Of a DNA stretch of 5,016 bases, positions 4,979-5,016 are shown one piece after another. The translations under genes and the position numbers were made by a program. The number at the start of each line of letters is the position of its first letter. The stretch's first letter is position 1. Location: assembly GCA_031267435.1 (NCBI GenBank), contig JAIRZB010000011.1:1-5016 (forward strand). The letters are read 5' to 3'. Source of the stretch: Puniceicoccales bacterium. Lineage in GTDB: Bacteria > Verrucomicrobiota > Verrucomicrobiia > Opitutales > LL51. Under the pieces are notes generated by a model that did no database searches, was not told the origin of the DNA, and saw nothing but the letters and a program-made list of their open reading frames with translations.

Positions 4979-5016
4979 CCAGACCCCGCAAGGGGCTCCA
5001 GCCCCTTGACCGGGTT
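4966..5016 (-). repeat. Flanking inverted repeat, right copy (51 bp, runs to window end)
   Basis: This segment is an exact reverse complement of 2112-2162 and includes the hairpin with the CAAGG/CCTTG foot (4989-5008). It is cut by the window edge, so its full length is unknown. It begins 21 nt after the stop codon of the capsid gene. No gene is seen in 4946-5016. Confidence 0.93.

Overview
This 5 kb window looks like bacterial chromosome carrying a small prophage-like capsid module. The genes are moderately AT-rich, while the spaces between gene blocks are packed with GC-rich perfect hairpins. The methionyl-tRNA synthetase lacks the zinc-binding cysteines of the connective peptide, a form I associate from memory with Verrucomicrobiota (Opitutales-like). 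That taxonomic guess is weak (about 0.4). A broken essential gene beside repeat-filled spacers would suit a host-associated genome undergoing decay, but this is inference.

Layout. Positions 1-414 hold no gene but at least eleven consecutive hairpins. Positions 415-1947 (minus strand) encode a whole methionyl-tRNA synthetase reading frame (metG), cut by one in-frame TAA at 829-831. This leaves a 372-residue catalytic part and a 136-residue anticodon-binding part in the same frame. Positions 1948-2201 form the divergent spacer, with five more hairpins between 2015 and 2164. On the plus strand follow three phage head genes: a Mu gpI-like protease/scaffold (2202-3338), a small capsid decoration-like protein (3538-3954) and a major capsid protein (3971-4945). 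The last bases (4946-5016) carry an exact inverted copy of the repeat at 2112-2162.

How the genes work together. The three phage genes form the classic head set: a shell protein, a maturation protease with a scaffold tail, and a decoration protein. No portal, terminase or tail gene is visible here. The capsid module is flanked by inverted repeats of at least 51 bp, so it could be an invertible or exchangeable block. MetRS is functionally unrelated to it.

Most worth a second look: (1) the single in-frame stop in metG, which separates the two halves of the anticodon-recognition site and is followed at once by an ATG; (2) the hairpin arrays, whose members share a stem foot (CAAGG/CCTTG or CCAGGG/CCCTGG) but have different, still perfectly paired apices, often closed by GAA or GGA loops; (3) the inverted repeat around the capsid module, with a 17-nt tandem duplication touching the capsid gene's stop codon.
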